A stretch of DNA of 64,000 nucleotides, taken from contig NC_134825.1 in assembly GCF_004210375.1 (NCBI RefSeq), forward strand, positions 63,541,558-63,605,557. The letters run 5' to 3'. This stretch comes from Tachypleus tridentatus (lineage: Eukaryota; Arthropoda; Merostomata; Xiphosura; Limulidae). The number at the start of each line of letters is the position of its first letter. Positions within the stretch are counted from its first letter, which is position 1. Both the position numbers and the translations under genes were made by a program. Below, piece after piece: positions 26,310 to 37,737 of this stretch. The notes beneath the pieces are model-generated. The model was given only the letters and a program-made list of their open reading frames with translations, did no database searches and was not told the origin of the DNA.

Positions 26310-26351
26310 GATTATAACTGAATTTCTTTACTTTTTATGTTTCCCAAGGAC
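25923..26351 (-). CDS. PAWR: Par-4 coding exon 1 (with 5' UTR)
   Basis: The acceptor '...ttttcag' is followed by about 42 bases of 5' UTR. The ATG at 26309-26307 (MASSSLSQEDADHEFE) opens 129 codons ending CTCCCATCAACGGAG before GTAAGA, phase 0. The last 30 residues carry the conserved basic SAC core. The middle is glycine/serine/threonine/valine-rich, probably disordered. Confidence 0.87.
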
Positions 26352-26359
26352 CTGAAAAA

Positions 26360-27000
26360 TAAAACAAAAAATAATACCAAAGCATAAATGTGAAGCTCAA
26401 TATACAATTTTATTCACCACTTGGCACTGAACTATTTTGGTTTCAGGGAATTCTACTCATCGTTAGTAATCCTGGACAAGGGTAAATCCAAATGAGCCTA
26501 GATTTCAAATAGTGGCTGAATGTATATTGCATTTATGGTATTCTGAAATGCCTTTTAATGACACAAATTGTAAATTTAATGATATACTGAGCTTCACATT
26601 TATATTTTAGTATTTAATGCAGTTTGTCAGCTGAATAATTTACAAGAATAAATTAATAGCATCAATGCTGAATATTCCTAAAACTCTTATATAAATACAG
26701 AATTATGAAGCAAACAAAATACATTTCAAAACAAGATAATCATAATATAGATTCTACCATTATTTGAAGCCTGGGTTTATTATTTCAATTCATTCTTTTT
26801 CAGGATTACTGATGATGGGTGGATTTCTCCAAAAGCCAAAACAGGTATACCTTAGTGACAAGTGATATATCAAATAATATACCATGTTTCACACATATCT
26901 TTTAGTGTTTTACACAGCATATCTAATGAAGAATTCATAATAACAAACTAGTGGCATCAATGTTGTATACTTTTGAAATGTTTATACATTATATGGACAT
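26360..27000. repeat. Repeat trio abutting a Par-4 splice acceptor
   Basis: Three related copies: one inverted (26500 down to 26360), one direct without its head (26576-26700) and one direct (26795-27000). The shared core reads (tat)ATTGAGCTTCACATTTAT / ATACTGAGCTTCACATTTAT / ATACCATGTTTCACACATAT. The two outer copies also share a head of the type 'caggattact-a-gatg-gt-gaattcccc'. The inverted copy ends within about ten bases of the acceptor at 26352. Confidence 0.6.
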
Positions 27001-27900
27001 GAGGTGTATAAAAATACTATAAAAACATAAAACGAAACTCAATTCCAGAAACAATTATTTCAAACAGTGAATTCTTCTATATCATATTTCTAAATGCAAT
27101 TACCAGTTAAAAGGATAAAGAACAATAATAAATAAAAGTTTGAATTACCAAAAGTACCAGTACAATATTTTGGAAGTTCCCACCATAAAATTGTTGTTAA
27201 GCAACTTGTTATTATAAATAGCTTCTCAACCACTACTTTACGTTTGATGTATCCCAGCTAATATGAAAAGCATTGGGCGAAAGGTTTCATTGGCACTATA
27301 ATATAGCAGACACTGTATTCTGTACTTGACACATTAGTCTATCCTTTACCTTCCTCATAAGTTCTTAATAATTACTGATATGGTCTTTTCCCACTGACAT
27401 ATGCTATGGTCTTCTGATCCCTTCCAGATTCAAAAAGAATAGCTTGCTAGTTAACCAGTTCTACTGATTAATAAACAGGTTGGTTCAAGAATACAGTAGT
27501 AATGAAAAATATATGTTAAAATAACAAATAATATAATATTAAATATTCCTTCACCTAATTCTGATGTGTTGTGACATAGACAAATTGATGATAAATGAAA
27601 GTTCACTAATTCAATTTAATTTGCATAAGAAGAGTCCTACTAATGAAAAACAAAATATAGTGTGGATGACATTATTATACTTTTGCTCAAAAATGTCTTA
27701 CAAATGCTGATAATTTGTACACAGTTAGATAATTGTTCTGTTAATCCATCTTGATATAATCTGTTAAGAATCAAATTCCAGTGATGTAAAAATATAATAG
27801 GCACAATATTAGGGACCCTAACACATCACTCAAAATGATTTTAATTTTAAGAAACCTAAACTAATAAACAGCAGTTTCTGTTTAATTTCTACAAACTGTA

Positions 27901-28763
27901 CTCTTCAAAAAAGAAACGCAAAAGGCAAAATATGAGACAAATTGTTAACAAGTTTATTCTGGGTAGTTCTGTATGACGTGTGAAACTTTGCACATTCACT
28001 GCTGAACATCCAAAGTCTGCAAAGATGAAGTCCACGCTCACTAGGTGAAGTTTAATGTCACTCAACATCAATAACGAGTATGCCCCCCCCGTGAGCATCA
28101 ATAACTGCTTGGCATCTCCTACCCATGGAAGCGATGAGATGACGAATCACATCCTGTCTGATCGGAAATCCTACACAGCCCTGGTATGGTTGAGGCAGTA
28201 GACGTTGCAGTGGTGGTCTTATCTCAAAGGTAACGTAACCGGATGTTGCGATCTTGTGCGGGCGTGGTCACACGTGGTCTGCCAAATCGTGGACGGTCAC
28301 AAGTTGATCCATGTTGTTGGTGATGATTCCATAGCCTTGTGATGGTGCTTGGGTGGACATTCACAGCTCTGGCAACATCTGATCGAGATTTGCCTGCTTC
28401 CAAGCGACCAATGGTGTTGTTGCATTGTGCTTCAGTCAGTCTTGGCGTAACTGTATTGCATGTCGGTGGCTTAACACTGAGCTATGGAAACCGAGAACCC
28501 ATCACTTTTATAGGGATTTTGCACATGTTGCACTTGCAGAACATGCAGATCTCTCAAACAAATTTATTGGACACAAATGCGTTTTGGTGAAAAATCTGAT
28601 GTTTTCCTCCGTTTTCAAAGTGCACAACTTTTATTGTCATTTTGGTTTGACAATCAGTGCCTTAACACGTGTAACATAACATTCTCTGAGCTTGTAACGT
28701 TATTACATATATTTCTCTTTAAAATAACGAAAATATACCTTTTGTGTTTCTTGTTTTGAAGAG
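27901..28763 (-). mobile_element. Tc1-like transposon, copy 2 (shorter)
   Basis: Same family as the copy at 21309, flanked by TA (27899-27900 and 28764-28765) with matching inverted ends (CTCTTCAAAAAAGAAACGC and its complement). A deletion of about 290 bases relative to copy 1 joins the sequence after 'cacatcctg' to 'tctgatcgg' and removes the catalytic C-terminal half. It keeps about 10 bases, near 28244, that copy 1 lacks, so neither copy derives from the other. Non-autonomous. It lies upstream of the first Par-4 coding exon. Confidence 0.92.
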
Positions 28764-28765
28764 TA

Positions 28766-31080
28766 TATATGATTACTATTTTCTCTATGTCTCATAACAA
28801 TTTCATAACCAATGCCAAAACAAATGATCACAGCATAGAAAAAATAAGGAGAGAGACCATTTGTTTCAATGATATAAACATCTATATAAATGAATGTATT
28901 TATATAAACAAAAGTACAGTTTTTAATTTCACTTTTTGGAACTTAGCTAACTCATGCCATTTTAACATTGCACTATAGATTGCTTTACAGACAAGTGCGA
29001 TGGCTTTTCATACCTGTTAGAAGATAGAAAACACTTGATTACTAAGTACATTTACACAACCAATTCACAAAATCTTGAACTTGCATGCATGGCCATATAC
29101 TTTTGACCATGGTGAATAAGTATATTTATATACATTATTTCTGCAATACTTTTAGTAATATCTTAAATACATCTCACCCCTGGTATTCCAGTATATCTGT
29201 ATCACAAACAATTTGCACAATGTTAATATTTTATCAGTTAAGTAATAACTTGAAACGTTGTACTTTTCTCGCTTTCAACACTGTATGTTTCTCTTAATAA
29301 AATACTGTTTAGAAAACTAGCTAAGTTGCCCATTGTACTAATGCTCATTTGGTATGCCAGCAAATGGTAGGGATAACAGTGCATGGTGGCTATGAGTAAT
29401 TTGCAGCTTTATATAGCAATCTCTGAATTCGTTTTGTCTTATCTTGTCCAAAGCTAAAAACATGTCAAATACTCTCTAAATGTTTAATTTGTGTGTGACC
29501 ACTAGATACAACAAATTTTTTCTATACATTCAAATGGAGGAAACTAAAGTTCTCCACAATGGAAAACAGAAGCAAAAAGGGAGAATTGTGACCTCTATTG
29601 CAAGTCTACATTGCCTAATAAAAACCTTTTTCCAGTATCATATATATAAGCAAGAGTTTCATTATTGTGTTATATTGTTATACGTAAAGTACTGGTATTT
29701 CAACACCACCATCCTCTTATTTACTTGTGCAGTTTATTATTTTTCTTTTTTAAGTTACTCATTTAGTAAATCAGGCTGGCTTCAGAAATACACCATTTGT
29801 TGTTTATGATGATTAATATATTCTTGTTAAAGGCACAAGCCAAAATGTTACAAGATAAGTTAACCAAGTTTATTGGTTTTTGTGATGACAAATAGCAATA
29901 ATACTCCAGTATTTCTAAAAAAAATTGCAAACAAAAGAAAGATGAATATATAACAATATGTCCACCACACTATATCTGCTATATCCATTGCTGATAAGGC
30001 CTTTTGTCCAATACCAGGGCTTGTTCAGCACACTGTAGTATGATGGATACAACATTGGTTGAGGTGTTATTTATATTATTAAACTGCATGAACAATTTGG
30101 TAAACTGAAATTTTTATTGAGTTTTACATGGCTCATTCACAAATCAAAATTACAGTAAGAATTAACACAATATTTGGACAAAAATTACATATTTATTTGA
30201 TTTAATTTCACTGGTCACACAAGAGTAGATCAAGTAACCATAGTGTAAATGAGTGAAATCTACATTAGTAATTGAAAGAACTTATCAATGAATATAAAAG
30301 AATGTACAGGGTACAATCTGCTATGTCTAGTGCCAACGAAGCATTTCACCAGATACCAGGACTCATCAGGCTAGTATGAAGATAACGGACACAGTAGTAA
30401 CTGAGATATTCTTTATGTATTAAATAAAATACAGTCAAACTTGATTATTTATGGAAACTCTTGATTATTTTCGTTTAAAAACTATTTAAATTTAGCCACA
30501 GAAGATAATTAACTAGTTAAGGAAAAAATGAAGATTACTTAGAGAGAGAGAAAGTATCTTTAATAACTACTAAATGTCTTTGACAAAAATATTAAAATAT
30601 AAAACTGTTGCTATTACATTAGACATTAGTGGCATTAGCAAGTCTTCTTTAAACAGATATTATAATGATCTGACATTATGAAAATTTAAACTTTCTTAAA
30701 GATAATGTAAAAAAAGCAAAAAGGTTTTTCTTGTTTATCAGAAATGAACTTTTATATTTACACTGTACAAAAGGTATCAAAGAATGGATAATGCTAAAGT
30801 GTGTAAATCTGATGGTTCGTGACAGAAAAAAACAAACATGCTTGACACTTCTGACAAGACTCCCGATTCCATTGTTGACAATGTTAGATATATGTGTATT
30901 TGTATTTAAAGATAAACATTCCCATTAACAAAAGAAAGGTTACTGTCACATTGAAAACAAGACAGTTTATCTATTAATTATATACACAGAATTTTTTTAA
31001 AGTTCAAGAAATTTTTAATACTCAGATAATTTCTGGTAGTAGAACAGACAGTAAGTTGGTGCCTACCAACTGAAGAGTTG
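28766..31080. other. AT-rich DNA upstream of the Par-4 ATG
   Basis: No domain found. A 109-codon open frame at 29480-29809 has a translation typical of AT-rich chance frames. Two related segments at about 29965-30090 and 30310-30425 ('tatctgctatatcc-ttg...ataccaggg-ct-...agtatga-gata') form a direct repeat of about 115 bases. Confidence 0.5.
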
Positions 31081-31269
31081 CTGATACTGCTTATATTTTT
31101 AAATGAAAGAGGATATAAGAGTTACCCAGAAAATTTTGGGTTATTTGATCTTACTTTTATGGTGGGAAAATTTTGGTCTTGATAAAAGAAGCTTAGAAAA
31201 TCATCTAGTAAAATGTTATACCACAACAAAAAACACCAGGAGTTAACCAAATGGAAAGTTTTCCTTATT

Positions 31270-32590
31270 AATCTTTTTTTCTTTCTTATCTGTATGATGA
31301 AAAAGGTTTGGTGTACTTTGCTTTTGAAAAAGCTTTAGATAAGTTGCCACATAAAAGGTTAGGTAAGAACACCACATTGGAATGGTTTGAGGAAAAACTA
31401 ATTAATTAGATTGTAGGATGGCTGGATGGGAGAAAGCAAAAGGTAGTTACTTCTGAGTTTAGCCATACTGAACAGTGTTTTTTTTTGTTTTTTTTATAGC
31501 AAAGCCACAAAGGTCTATCTGCTCACCCCACCAAGGAGAATCGAACCCCTGATTTTAGCGTTGTAAATCCGGAGACATACCACTGTACTAGCGGGGGGCA
31601 CCATACTGAACATGCCTCACAGATCAATGCTTTTTGTCAACATGCATATTATGATAATCATTTTGTAATTTTCTTATAAATGCAAATAAAATTGTTTTGT
31701 TGTTGAGCCATTGGTTTTTTTCTCTTACCTAAACATTAATGATATACTGATATGAGAATAATTTTTAACATTTACTGATAATATTAAATTCTCAAATATT
31801 TCTAGGTGTACTGAGATGTTGTATTGTAGAATTACTTGAATAACTTGGTAGGATGGATGAATATTTTAGTAAGTGATCTTTAAGTAGCAAAGCTGATACA
31901 ATTTTAAGTTGTGTATATAAATATACTGGCTACAAGTATAAGGATGATGTATAATATCAATAAAAATCAACAGTCACATCTCACTTGGAATAGTGTATTC
32001 TAGTTTTAGTCTTTTTAAGCCAAGTAAAAAAAACATGTTTAGCACTTACTTTCATGCAACTACTGCATCCCATTTTTTTTAATCATACAAAGAAAAAAAA
32101 AATTCTGAATAAAAATTGAGATGAATGCAGTCCATTAATTTTGCCCATAAATTCTGTATAATTTTCATGTATAAAATGGAACAAAGATGACTTTTGTTTC
32201 ACATGCACTCATTAAAACAAGCAACAATCATAAAAAAAGGTGCAAACTTTCTTTCAAAAATGTCATTATAATTATAAAAGCTCTGAATACTGATCTTTTT
32301 TTTTTACTTGGCCTTACCTAAGATATTTATTAGAAATGGTTTTGAGATGGGCTACTACTACTAAGATTATTATAGGGATAGAAGAGTTTATCTTATACAA
32401 GTATGTTATGTTATTCTTTGTTTACTGAGATCATTCTTCTCTCACTCTCAAAATCTTATTTTCCCTTGAGAAAAGTATGATAAGAGATGATCTTATTAAA
32501 ATTATAAGATTATATATACAATTTATAGGATAAATGCCTGTGAGTTGAACTAAATGGTCTCTTTTGTCCATCCCTAATTCAAATATATCT
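31270..32590 (+). mobile_element. CR1-like LINE fragment split by a SINE
   Basis: Plus-strand reading gives VYFAFEKALDKLPHKRL, then GWLDGRKQKVV. These match the CR1 RT blocks VYLDFxKAFDxVPHxRL and xWLxxRKQRVV. After the SINE2 insertion, INDI and FTDNIKFSN recall the FADDTKL region. The end (FSLEKSMIRDDLIKI, then 'gagttgaactaaatgg') resembles the CR1 C-terminus and 3' end. Many stops. Confidence 0.7.
31475..31600 (-). repeat. SINE2 copy nested in the CR1 fragment
   Basis: A 12-bp direct repeat CCATACTGAACA at 31463-31474 and 31601-31612 bounds it. The tRNA-like head (minus strand) runs from the GGGG end, with GTTCGATTCTCC as B-box. It is the best preserved SINE2 copy in the window. Confidence 0.88.
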
Positions 32591-33276
32591 AACATGTTTC
32601 AGTCCTTGTTTTTACACTGAAGAAGATATGAATAGTCATCTTATTGTACAAATGCAGTTATTTATTCGTAATTAAAACACAAGTACTTTTAATATTTATG
32701 AAGAGATCAACTACAGAATAAATAGGTGTTGGATCCCCACAAAAAAAGGAAATGGATTAAAAGAAGGCACATGCAGTCAAACTTTAGAAAATTATAACTT
32801 CATAGTGTTTACTCGTATCAATCACTTTCGCGATACCATATAATTTATGTGCTGCAAAAAATAAAATAGAGTATTTAACATACAACAACACATATTAATT
32901 TTAGCAACTTGAAGAGTAGATTACAACTCAGCTGGTGCGATCCACTACTAATGCTATCACGAATAAGTAATATATATTGACTGATCGAGTGGAGACTTTT
33001 CATTCTGGAATTCAAATTTAAATTATTTCCGAAGCGAAGGCCTAATTTATATTACTTATTTGTCTTCTAAATGAAAATTCACGACACCAGTACGATAAGT
33101 ATTTCTGGTAATAGAATAATTAGACCGAAACTCAAGTAACAAATCCAACTGAAAAAGACAACTTTCACTAGGCAGTATAAACAATATGATTTTTAAAAAG
33201 CAAAAATAGGCTCTTAAAAGTACTTATAATTTTATCCCAACATATTTAGAATACATCAAAGAATGAAACACTTTAC

Positions 33277-33306
33277 CTGTTATTTTGACAATTTATTACC
33301 TCCACT
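33277..33306 (-). other. PAWR: Possible Par-4 non-coding first exon and start
   Basis: Because coding exon 1 begins at an acceptor (26352), an upstream leader exon must exist. At 33271-33276 the minus strand has ATAACAG/GTAAAG, a good donor, 30 bases after TTCAGT (33309-33304), an arthropod-type initiator. A CTCF-like core lies about 70 bases upstream. This is inference; other leader positions are possible. Confidence 0.3.
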
Positions 33307-33370
33307 GAACGAAGACAAATCGTACTTAAATTTACATTAATCGTTAATATCATGCAGCTTTTAAAATTAT

Positions 33371-33380
33371 TAGAGGGCGC
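33371..33380 (+). promoter_or_regulatory. CTCF-like core motif near the Par-4 5' end
   Basis: TAGAGGGCGC fits the bilaterian CTCF core (YAGRKGGCGC). A match this short may be chance, but GC-rich words are rare in this AT-rich setting. Confidence 0.35.
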
Positions 33381-33494
33381 TTTACTCATTTTTCTTTTAT
33401 TTTTCTTTACCTAAACGAATCTGTAGGACATAAAAACTTATTATTATTGCCATTTGGAACTTACTTCTTTTAAACTAATTATTACAATAGAGTC

Positions 33495-33612
33495 TATTGG
33501 TTCGTTATTATGCAGAAAGCTACACAATGGATGATGCCCAACACGAGTATGGAAATCCAGTTTTTAGCGTTATAAACCTTCAGACTTAAAAGTTGAGCTA
33601 CTGAGAGCTTCA
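33495..33612 (-). repeat. SINE2 copy, old
   Basis: 'gcagaaagctacacaatggatgatgccc' then 'tttttagcgttataaacc' and a decayed head ending 'gagctactgagagc'. Confidence 0.55.
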
Positions 33613-34025
33613 TAGGATGGAGTCTGTGAAAGATGTATATCATTCACAATACGGTTAAGAAAACCAAACTAAAATTTATGTCTCGCTCAGATTGGGTCTT
33701 TACGTAATTCTTAACATCTGAAAGGTACTCTTCAGTCTAGAAAGGACTAATTTCCAGTTATAAATCGTAGAAAATGCATTGCATAAGCCGACTAAGTTTT
33801 ATCTGTAACATCCTGACCTCCCAAAATTGTGCTAAGCTAGACTATATAGCAATATTGTTGGTCGTTATTTGAATACTTTTGTAAACAATATTTTTAATAT
33901 AGTAATTTATTTGTTTACTAGCGGACGCTGAGGATAAAAAAATTATGTTAAACTTGAAATGATTAGTAATATAAGCTTAGAACATTAAGAAAGCTCTAAA
34001 AGACTTGGCTTCAGATCGTCTAGTA

Positions 34026-36681
34026 CAGGGGTCACCAAACTAGGGCCCGCGGGCCGGATACGGCCCTCGAGGTCATTTTGTTCGAGCCGCCAGCAACTAG
34101 CCGCTTGGAAATCAAAAGTGACATTTCATCAAATGTCCGACTGTCATAACAAAATAAATCACACCGATGGTCGCTTTAAGCTGGCAAACACAAGACGTTA
34201 AGATAAAAAGAAACAAAGCTGTCACGCGCATTTTTAACGAACAGGAAAATTCTTCTTTCGTCCTTGCTGCCCGTTTATTCATATCGAGGCACGTATCTAT
34301 GAAAGCAATAGGATTTGGAAAACAAGTACAGGCCTAACCCTCGTCCTATCGACTCGTCTTGTAAATTCAGCGGCCTAGGGTTACCGCTTCAGCAAGCTCA
34401 TTTCTCTTAGTAGTCGGGTTATGCGCTTTTCGTAACTCGTTCTTAGGTAAGTGTTGTGGCAAACGTACGTTTCAATATATTTTGTTTGTTCGTTCTTGGA
34501 CCAGTACAATACTTTTCTCACAGCGTTCTATGTTTTTCATTTTCAGATCCTGTTTTTTATCACCCATATTTATGGCTACTTTTATAAGAAGAAAAGTGGA
34601 CTCTGAGTGTCGTGCTTTCAAAGAAGAATGGGGAGAAAAGTACTTTTTTGTGGAAACAAAAAAACAGAAAGCTACTTGTGTGATATGCACCGAAGTGTTG
34701 CAGTTTTGAAAGAGTACAATTTTCGGCGTCACTATGAAACATCTATCAACATATTTGAAATTTTCAGGAAAGTTCCGTTCTGATAAATTTGAATCCATGA
34801 AAAGTGTTTTTGAATTTCAAAAGAATCTCTTCACGAGAAAGTTTGTTGAAAATGAATCTGTCACTCATACAAGTTACAAAATAGTGCATAGGATGGCAGA
34901 GCGAGGAAAACCTTTTACTGACGGCAACTTCATCAAAGAGTGTATGATGGAAACAGCAAATGAGCTGTGTCCTGGAAAAGCCAATTTATTTGAAAGTATC
35001 AGCCTTTCAGCAACTTCAGTTGTACGGAGAGCAGAAGAACTTGGAGAGAACATCACATTACAGATACGCCAAAAAGCTAGAAACTTCCTATGGTATTCTC
35101 TGGCACTGGATGAGTCTACTGATCTCTCGAGTACGTCACAACTTCTCGTGTTTATTCGTGGAGTTAATTTGGACTTTCAGATCACGGAAGAGTTTGCATC
35201 AGTTTGCAGCATGAACGGAAGAACAACTGGAGAAGACATTTTCATGGAAGTGCATAAAACTTTGCAAGACCTTCAGTGGAATCAGCTTAGAGGTGTAACA
35301 GTTAATGGAGGAAAAACGTGGCTGGAGTAAAGAAGGGTCTGGTGGGGCTGATCAGGAAACAGTTGGAAGATCTTCAACTCCCAAGCGCTCTGTTCATACA
35401 CTGCATCATACATCAGCAAGCACTCTGTGGAAAAGACTTGGATATTTCTTGCGTACTAAAACTAGTCATTTCTGCAGTGAACTTCATTCGGGATCATGCA
35501 CTTAATTATTGCCAGTTCAAGGTGTTTCTTGAAGAAATTGATTCGGATTTCTGTGACTTACCTTATCACTCAGCGGTTTGGTGGCTCAGCTGCGGTAAAG
35601 TCTTGTCTCGTTTTTATAAGCTGAGAAGAGAAATAGATATATTTCTTATCGAGAAATATAGACCCGATCCACTTCTGTCGGATCCAACCTGGTTGTCGAA
35701 GTTGTCACTTTTGGTTGGCATCACATCCCACAGGAATGAATTGAACTTGAAACTTCAGGGGAAGAATAACCTTGCCTATGATCTCTATAGAATCATTAAA
35801 GGATTTCGGAGAAAGTTGTCATTGTTTGAAGCACTTTGGAAGGAGAAACCTCTCTCATTTTCAGTGTTTCAATGAGTTTAATGCTAGAATCACAGAAGAT
35901 GTCAACTTGGAGTTTCAGGAAAAGATTATTGGTGATTTAAATAAGCATTTTTAGAGAGATTTTTGGATCTCGACAGAATCGAAAGTGACATTCTCCTTTT
36001 TCAGAATCCTTTTGATTGTGTCATTTATGACGTGCTAGTGGAACTTCACCTGGAGGTCATCGATTTGCAAGGAAATTACTTGTTGAAAGCAAAACACAGA
36101 GAGAAGCAACTTATTGAATTTACAGCTGCATACCTGAAGATGATTTTTCAAAGCTGAAGCAGTTCGCATCTGGTATGGCATCAGTGTTCGGAACAACTTA
36201 TGTCTGTGAACAAGCATTTTCAAAAATGAAGTATGTGAAGTCGGTACATCGATCAAGGTTGACTGATGAACATTTGAAAGCAATTCTAACGATTGGACGC
36301 AGCAATTCAAAACCGAATATTGAAGATATTTTGAAAGCCAAACGCCAATTTCATAAATCTCACTAACTTTTTTGCGGCTTAGTGAAATTCAGATATGTAC
36401 TCACTGTGTGCGATGTGACAATTGTTTTTGCTAATGTCACCTTCTTTGATAACCTTTGGTAAATAAAAATGTTGGTTGTATTTCTGTTTGTTTTTTTTTA
36501 TTATATGTGTGTATTGCATGCTACTCCCACATGGCTAATGTGGCATCCTAAACTTAGTGTTAAGTCTTTTACAGAGAGCTTTCGTTCTAGCTTATGAGTA
36601 TTGAACATAATGATCATGTGGCCCGCGCTTCTCATTCCCCAAGTAATCTGGCCTCCTGTGAAAAAAATTTGGTGACTCCTG
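34026..36681 (+). mobile_element. hAT transposon, nearly complete, defective
   Basis: An exact 8-bp target duplication GTCTAGTA lies at 34018-34025 and 36682-36689. The ends are short inverted repeats (CAGGGGTCACCAAACT; AATTTGGTGACTCCTG), typical of hAT elements. The subterminal DNA is GC-rich (gggcccgcgggccgg; tggcccgcgcttctc). The intact target duplication and clear ends suggest a fairly recent insertion relative to the other DNA transposons here. Confidence 0.95.
34572..36366 (+). pseudogene. hAT transposase pseudogene
   Basis: Starts MATFIRRKVDSECRAF and runs into a BED-type zinc finger (CVIC, later a RRHYET block in another frame), broken by a TGA near 34706. The catalytic region reads on as RSDKFESMKSVFEFQK ... 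YSLALDESTDLSSTSQLLVFIRG at 34770-35330. After a frame change near 35310 it continues (IHCIIHQQALCGKDLD, then HSAVWWLSCGKVLSRFYKLR) to a stop at 35873. A further frame change and a stop near 35953 follow. The C-terminal dimerisation block (FGTTYVCEQAFSKMKYVKS; SRLTDEHL) ends at 36366. It resembles the hAT lineage related to ZBED5, SCAND3 and GTF2IRD2. At least four breaks. Confidence 0.9.
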
Positions 36682-36719
36682 GTCTAGTATATTACAAGAT
36701 GGACTATAACTACGAGGCT

Positions 36720-36910
36720 CAGTGAAGCAATGAGAAGATAGTATAGTTTGTTTGTTTTTATCTCTGGTAGATTGAATTGTGTTTTTGTTTCAGCCGAGAG
36801 GTGGCACGAGTTTAATCTTTATGTTAGTGTCGTTAGCGTAATTTATAAGCGTGGTTTACAAGTTCCACATTATTTAACTTTGTAAAAACGTTAAGGAAGA
36901 AGTAAACTAA
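36720..36910. repeat. Local duplication, copy A
   Basis: Similar in order to 37738-37925: 'agtgaagca', 'atagtatag-ttgt-t', 'tctggtag-ttgaat', 'gtttcagccg-ga-gt', and 'aaaa-gttaaggaaga'. The spacing between copies is about 1,017 bases, with SINE1 between them. Confidence 0.65.
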
Positions 36911-37094
36911 TTTGTTACCACTTGCATGGAATGTACTTTGAACTAGTTTCAAGGAATAATTTAGAATAATAATATTACAACAAATGACAAGACGATAAAA
37001 ACGGAACGTTTCCTAAACGTTAATTTTCATTCATGACAATTACGAAGGCACAGACTGAAATAAGAAACTTGTTAGATATAATAAACAATGGAAG

Positions 37095-37380
37095 GATTTT
37101 GTTTTGTTCGTTTTTTTGAATTTCGCACAAAGCTACTCGAGAGCTATCTGTGCTAGCCGTCCCTAATTTAGCAGTGTAAGACTAGAGGGAAGGCGGCTAG
37201 TCATCACCACCCACCGCCAACTCTTGGGCTACTCTTTTACCAACAAATAGAAGGACTAACCATCACTTTATAACGCCCCCACGGCTGAAAGGACGAGCAT
37301 GTTTGGCGTGATGGGGATGCGAACCCGCGACCCTCAGATTACGAGTCGCACGCCTTAACGCGCTTGGCCATGCCGGGCCT
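37095..37380 (-). repeat. SINE1 copy with target-site duplication
   Basis: Full length. AACAATGGAAG at 37084-37094 is repeated at 37381-37391. The T-rich/A-rich tail is at the left and the tRNA-like head at the right (gaacccgcgaccctcagatt). Confidence 0.93.
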
Positions 37381-37737
37381 AACAATGGAAGAATAAGTAG
37401 AAAGAGAGTATTTGAAGTAGAAAGTATAAGAAGAAAGAGAGAGAAAATTAAAGAAAAAAAAGACAGAAAATAAAATAAGCCAAGAAGAAATCTACTGAAA
37501 ATTAAAAGAAGACCAAAAGGTAAAACCTTGAATGTAAGAGAGGAATTAGAAAAAAAGAGACACACAATTTGTGAAAGAATTAGAATAAAAAATCTGGTTG
37601 AAGATAGGGAACTGTGAGGCATAGTAATGTCTTTAAGATAAAACGTGTAATAATGTAAACCTAGAACACCTAGAAACTTCTGGAAGGTTGGACAAGATTT
37701 TCTAGTAAATTCAAAGGTAGATCATAAATACAAATAT

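Noticed and set aside
29480-29809. 109-codon open frame on the plus strand
   Set aside because: Composition and lack of motifs match chance frames. It lies upstream of the Par-4 ATG, probably within its first intron and antisense to it.
34472-34798. Minus-strand 108-codon open frame in the hAT element
   Set aside because: It is antisense to the transposase coding blocks, which carry the recognisable domains.
37263-37622. Minus-strand 119-codon open frame
   Set aside because: It is built from a purine-rich low-complexity stretch joined to SINE1 sequence.
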